DNA from: Thiobacillus sp. 0-1251
Lineage (GTDB): Bacteria; Pseudomonadota; Gammaproteobacteria; Burkholderiales; Thiobacillaceae
NCBI GenBank assembly: GCA_001899305.1
Contig: MKWL01000011.1
Span: 62,001 to 126,000, forward strand
DNA length: 64,000 nt
Reading direction: 5' to 3'
Positions within the stretch are counted from its first letter, which is position 1. Each line of letters starts with the position of its first letter. The position numbers and the translations under genes were made by a program. This document shows, in pieces, positions 62,595 through 64,000 of this stretch. Under the pieces are notes generated by a model that was not told the DNA's origin, ran no database searches, and saw nothing but the letters and a program-made list of their open reading frames with translations.

Positions 62595-64000
62595 TTATTC
62601 AGTCGGGGCGGCCAGTAGTGCGGCCGCCGTTTGTGCGTTCACCAGGACTGCGCCGCCGCCGCGGTAGGGCTGCTTGTAGCGCGCCGAAACCCCGGTCAAC
62701 TGACGGCTATTGTCCAGATACACCACGGCATAGCCTTCCGGATGGGTGGCCAGCCAATGCGCCGCGCTGGCCCCGGTCACTTCGGCCAAGGGCGTTTCCA
62801 GCCTGCCGAGAAACTGGTATTGCGCATGGTAGGTCGCGATATTCGCCACCGGCCGTCCTTCATCCTGTACCTGTTTGATCGCCTGTGCCATCGACTTGAC
62901 GTCGTACATGGGCTCGATCGAATGCATCGCAGCGATTTGCACCAGCGCCATCAGGGCCGCGCCGAGCAGGGCCAGATTCGGTATCGGCGCCACACCGCGC
63001 CGGCCCGCCACCCACGCGGCAAAAGCCAGCACAATCAGGACCCAACCCGGCCAGGCCGGCGGCAATGCCGTCACCTGACGATGCAAGGCTGCAATATGTC
63101 CTGTGGCAGCCAGGACCAGCACACCCCCAAGCACCGCCGCCAGCAAGGCCGGCAGCCCGACGCGCGCGTCCGCACGTCCCGCCATCAGCCGTGCCGTCAG
63201 CAAGGCGAAAGCGGGAAACAGGGGAACCAGATAATGCGGCTGCTTGCCGCTGATGAAGCAAAAAGCCACGAACACCGGCAGCATCCACGCCAGGCAGAAG
63301 CGAGAACCGCGATCCAGGCCCTCGCGACGCTGCTGGACCAGCGCCTTCCACCAGGCCGGCCAAACGAACCAGGGGAACAGCAACAAGGGCAGCAGGGGCA
63401 CATACCACCAGAACGGCCGCCGGTGCGCGAAGGACTCGACCATGCGGTTGGCGGTCTGACCCCAGAAAATCGCATTGCGATACGCCTCGCCCCCTGAAAA
63501 CCCGGCCGGCAGCGCCCACGCCAGCGCGATGGCCGCGCCCAGCAGTACTGCCATCAGCGTGCCGCCGAACCAGCGTTTCCACTTCAGGCCCGGATTCCAC
63601 CACGGCGTCAGCGCAACGACGGGCAGCAGATGCAGCAGGATGACCGGTCCCTTGGTCAGTACGCCCAGGCCGATCGCCACCCCCAGCATGACAAAGCCGC
63701 GGCGCTTTCCATCGGTGGCCGCCAACACGCCGTGGAGACCAATCAGTACCCAGAAGGTCAGCATCACGTCGAACATGACCGATGTGGAAAAGACGATCCA
63801 CAGCAAGGCGCTCACCAGCACCAGTGCGGCCCGTCCGCCGAGGCTTGCATGCTGGGGCCATAGGCGGGGGGCAAGTCGATAGGTCAGGAACAGTCCGCCG
63901 GCAGAAAACAAGGGGAGCACCAAGCGCGGCCACCAGTTATTGACGCCAAACAGCGCCCAGCCGGCCTGGAACATCCAGAACATGAACGGCGGCTTGTCGC
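62595..64000 (-). CDS. ArnT/PMT-family membrane glycosyltransferase (start outside the window)
   Basis: This multi-pass protein runs off the window. Just before the first internal Met the frame reads DKPPFMFW, the D-K-P-P signature of ArnT-like transferases that use polyprenyl-linked sugars. Later segments include VMFDVMLTFWVLIGLHGV and several membrane helices, ending with a periplasmic part (QFLGRLETPLAEVTG). About 468 residues are present. The substrate may be lipid A or another polymer. It converges on hfq with six bases between. Confidence 0.85.
   Translation of the reverse strand, partial: DKPPFMFWMFQAGWALFGVNNWWPRLVLPLFSAGGLFLTYRLAPRLWPQHASLGGRAALVLVSALLWIVFSTSVMFDVMLTFWVLIGLHGVLAATDGKRRGFVMLGVAIGLGVLTKGPVILLHLLPVVALTPWWNPGLKWKRWFGGTLMAVLLGAAIALAWALPAGFSGGEAYRNAIFWGQTANRMVESFAHRRPFWWYVPLLPLLLFPWFVWPAWWKALVQQRREGLDRGSRFCLAWMLPVFVAFCFISGKQPHYLVPLFPAFALLTARLMAGRADARVGLPALLAAVLGGVLVLAATGHIAALHRQVTALPPAWPGWVLIVLAFAAWVAGRRGVAPIPNLALLGAALMALVQIAAMHSIEPMYDVKSMAQAIKQVQDEGRPVANIATYHAQYQFLGRLETPLAEVTGASAAHWLATHPEGYAVVYLDNSRQLTGVSARYKQPYRGGGAVLVNAQTAAALLAAPTE

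Overview
The window reads as ordinary chromosome of a GC-rich betaproteobacterium. The best fit is a chemolithoautotrophic Nitrosomonadales or Thiobacillus-like organism. This is inferred from gene order (xseA-exbB-exbD-lpxK-ycaR-kdsB-adk; tsaE-amiC-mutL; yciB-yciI-bolA-ppiC), from a PPi-dependent phosphofructokinase next to a proton-pumping pyrophosphatase, and from sulfur-linked families (a DsrE-like exported protein and a sulfur oxygenase reductase-like protein). I recognised no rRNA, tRNA, CRISPR array, prophage or intact insertion sequence.

Layout. 1-8 kb: the tail of an MscS-type channel, a second-type IF-1 (infA), a small Cys-rich protein, two exported cell-wall enzymes (LysM/YkuD transpeptidase and DUF882 peptidase), a small envelope cluster ending in a Met/Gly-repeat Spy-like protein, then an SDR, a degenerate MBL protein, a MOSC protein and a nitroreductase. 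8-14 kb: a 1015-residue PAS-GGDEF-EAL protein, an Mrr-like nuclease, lexA with two perfect SOS boxes shared with a divergent small gene, and a VapBC pair. 14-25 kb is the accessory region: a GT-like protein, a field of REP-like repeats, a sulfotransferase-like gene, remnants of what may be a Fic antitoxin locus, and a tight type I restriction-modification operon (hsdR-kilA-N-hsdM-hsdS). Two copies of a similar ~50-bp sequence lie near its edges. 25-33 kb: sohB, a large membrane patatin-like protein, a DsrE-like protein, an Xre/RES toxin-antitoxin pair, rarA and lolA.

33-46 kb is central metabolism and envelope: hppA, a small gene, PPi-PFK, a small gene, adk, kdsB, a YcaR-like protein, a diguanylate cyclase, lpxK, exbD and exbB all run on the minus strand, followed by xseA, miaA and a class I fructose-bisphosphate aldolase. 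PPi-PFK, H+-PPase, adenylate kinase and aldolase together suit a PPi-economising glycolysis/Calvin-cycle sugar-phosphate pathway. 46-53 kb: a half-length sulfur oxygenase reductase-like protein and a catalytically altered S24 protein sit between miaA and mutL, which are neighbours in many proteobacteria. Then come mutL, a hemerythrin, amiC and tsaE, with queG sharing an ATGCAT start with tsaE.

53-64 kb: murI, arfB, a DUF1840 protein, an exported aromatic-rich protein, a YqjD/YqjE/YqjK-like trio, trpS with an unusual heptamer-repeat leader, an M50 protease, a YciO-type protein, a PHP-domain nuclease, the yciB-yciI-bolA-ppiC run, an atypical hfq and the truncated end of an ArnT-like glycosyltransferase.

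The strongest candidate for something little described is the short SOR-like protein at 46365-46820. Other second-look items are the atypical hfq, the SOS-linked small gene at 13118, the antitoxin-like segment in frame with the sulfotransferase, the heptamer-repeat trpS leader, and a cluster of DnaA-box-like sites upstream of xseA.
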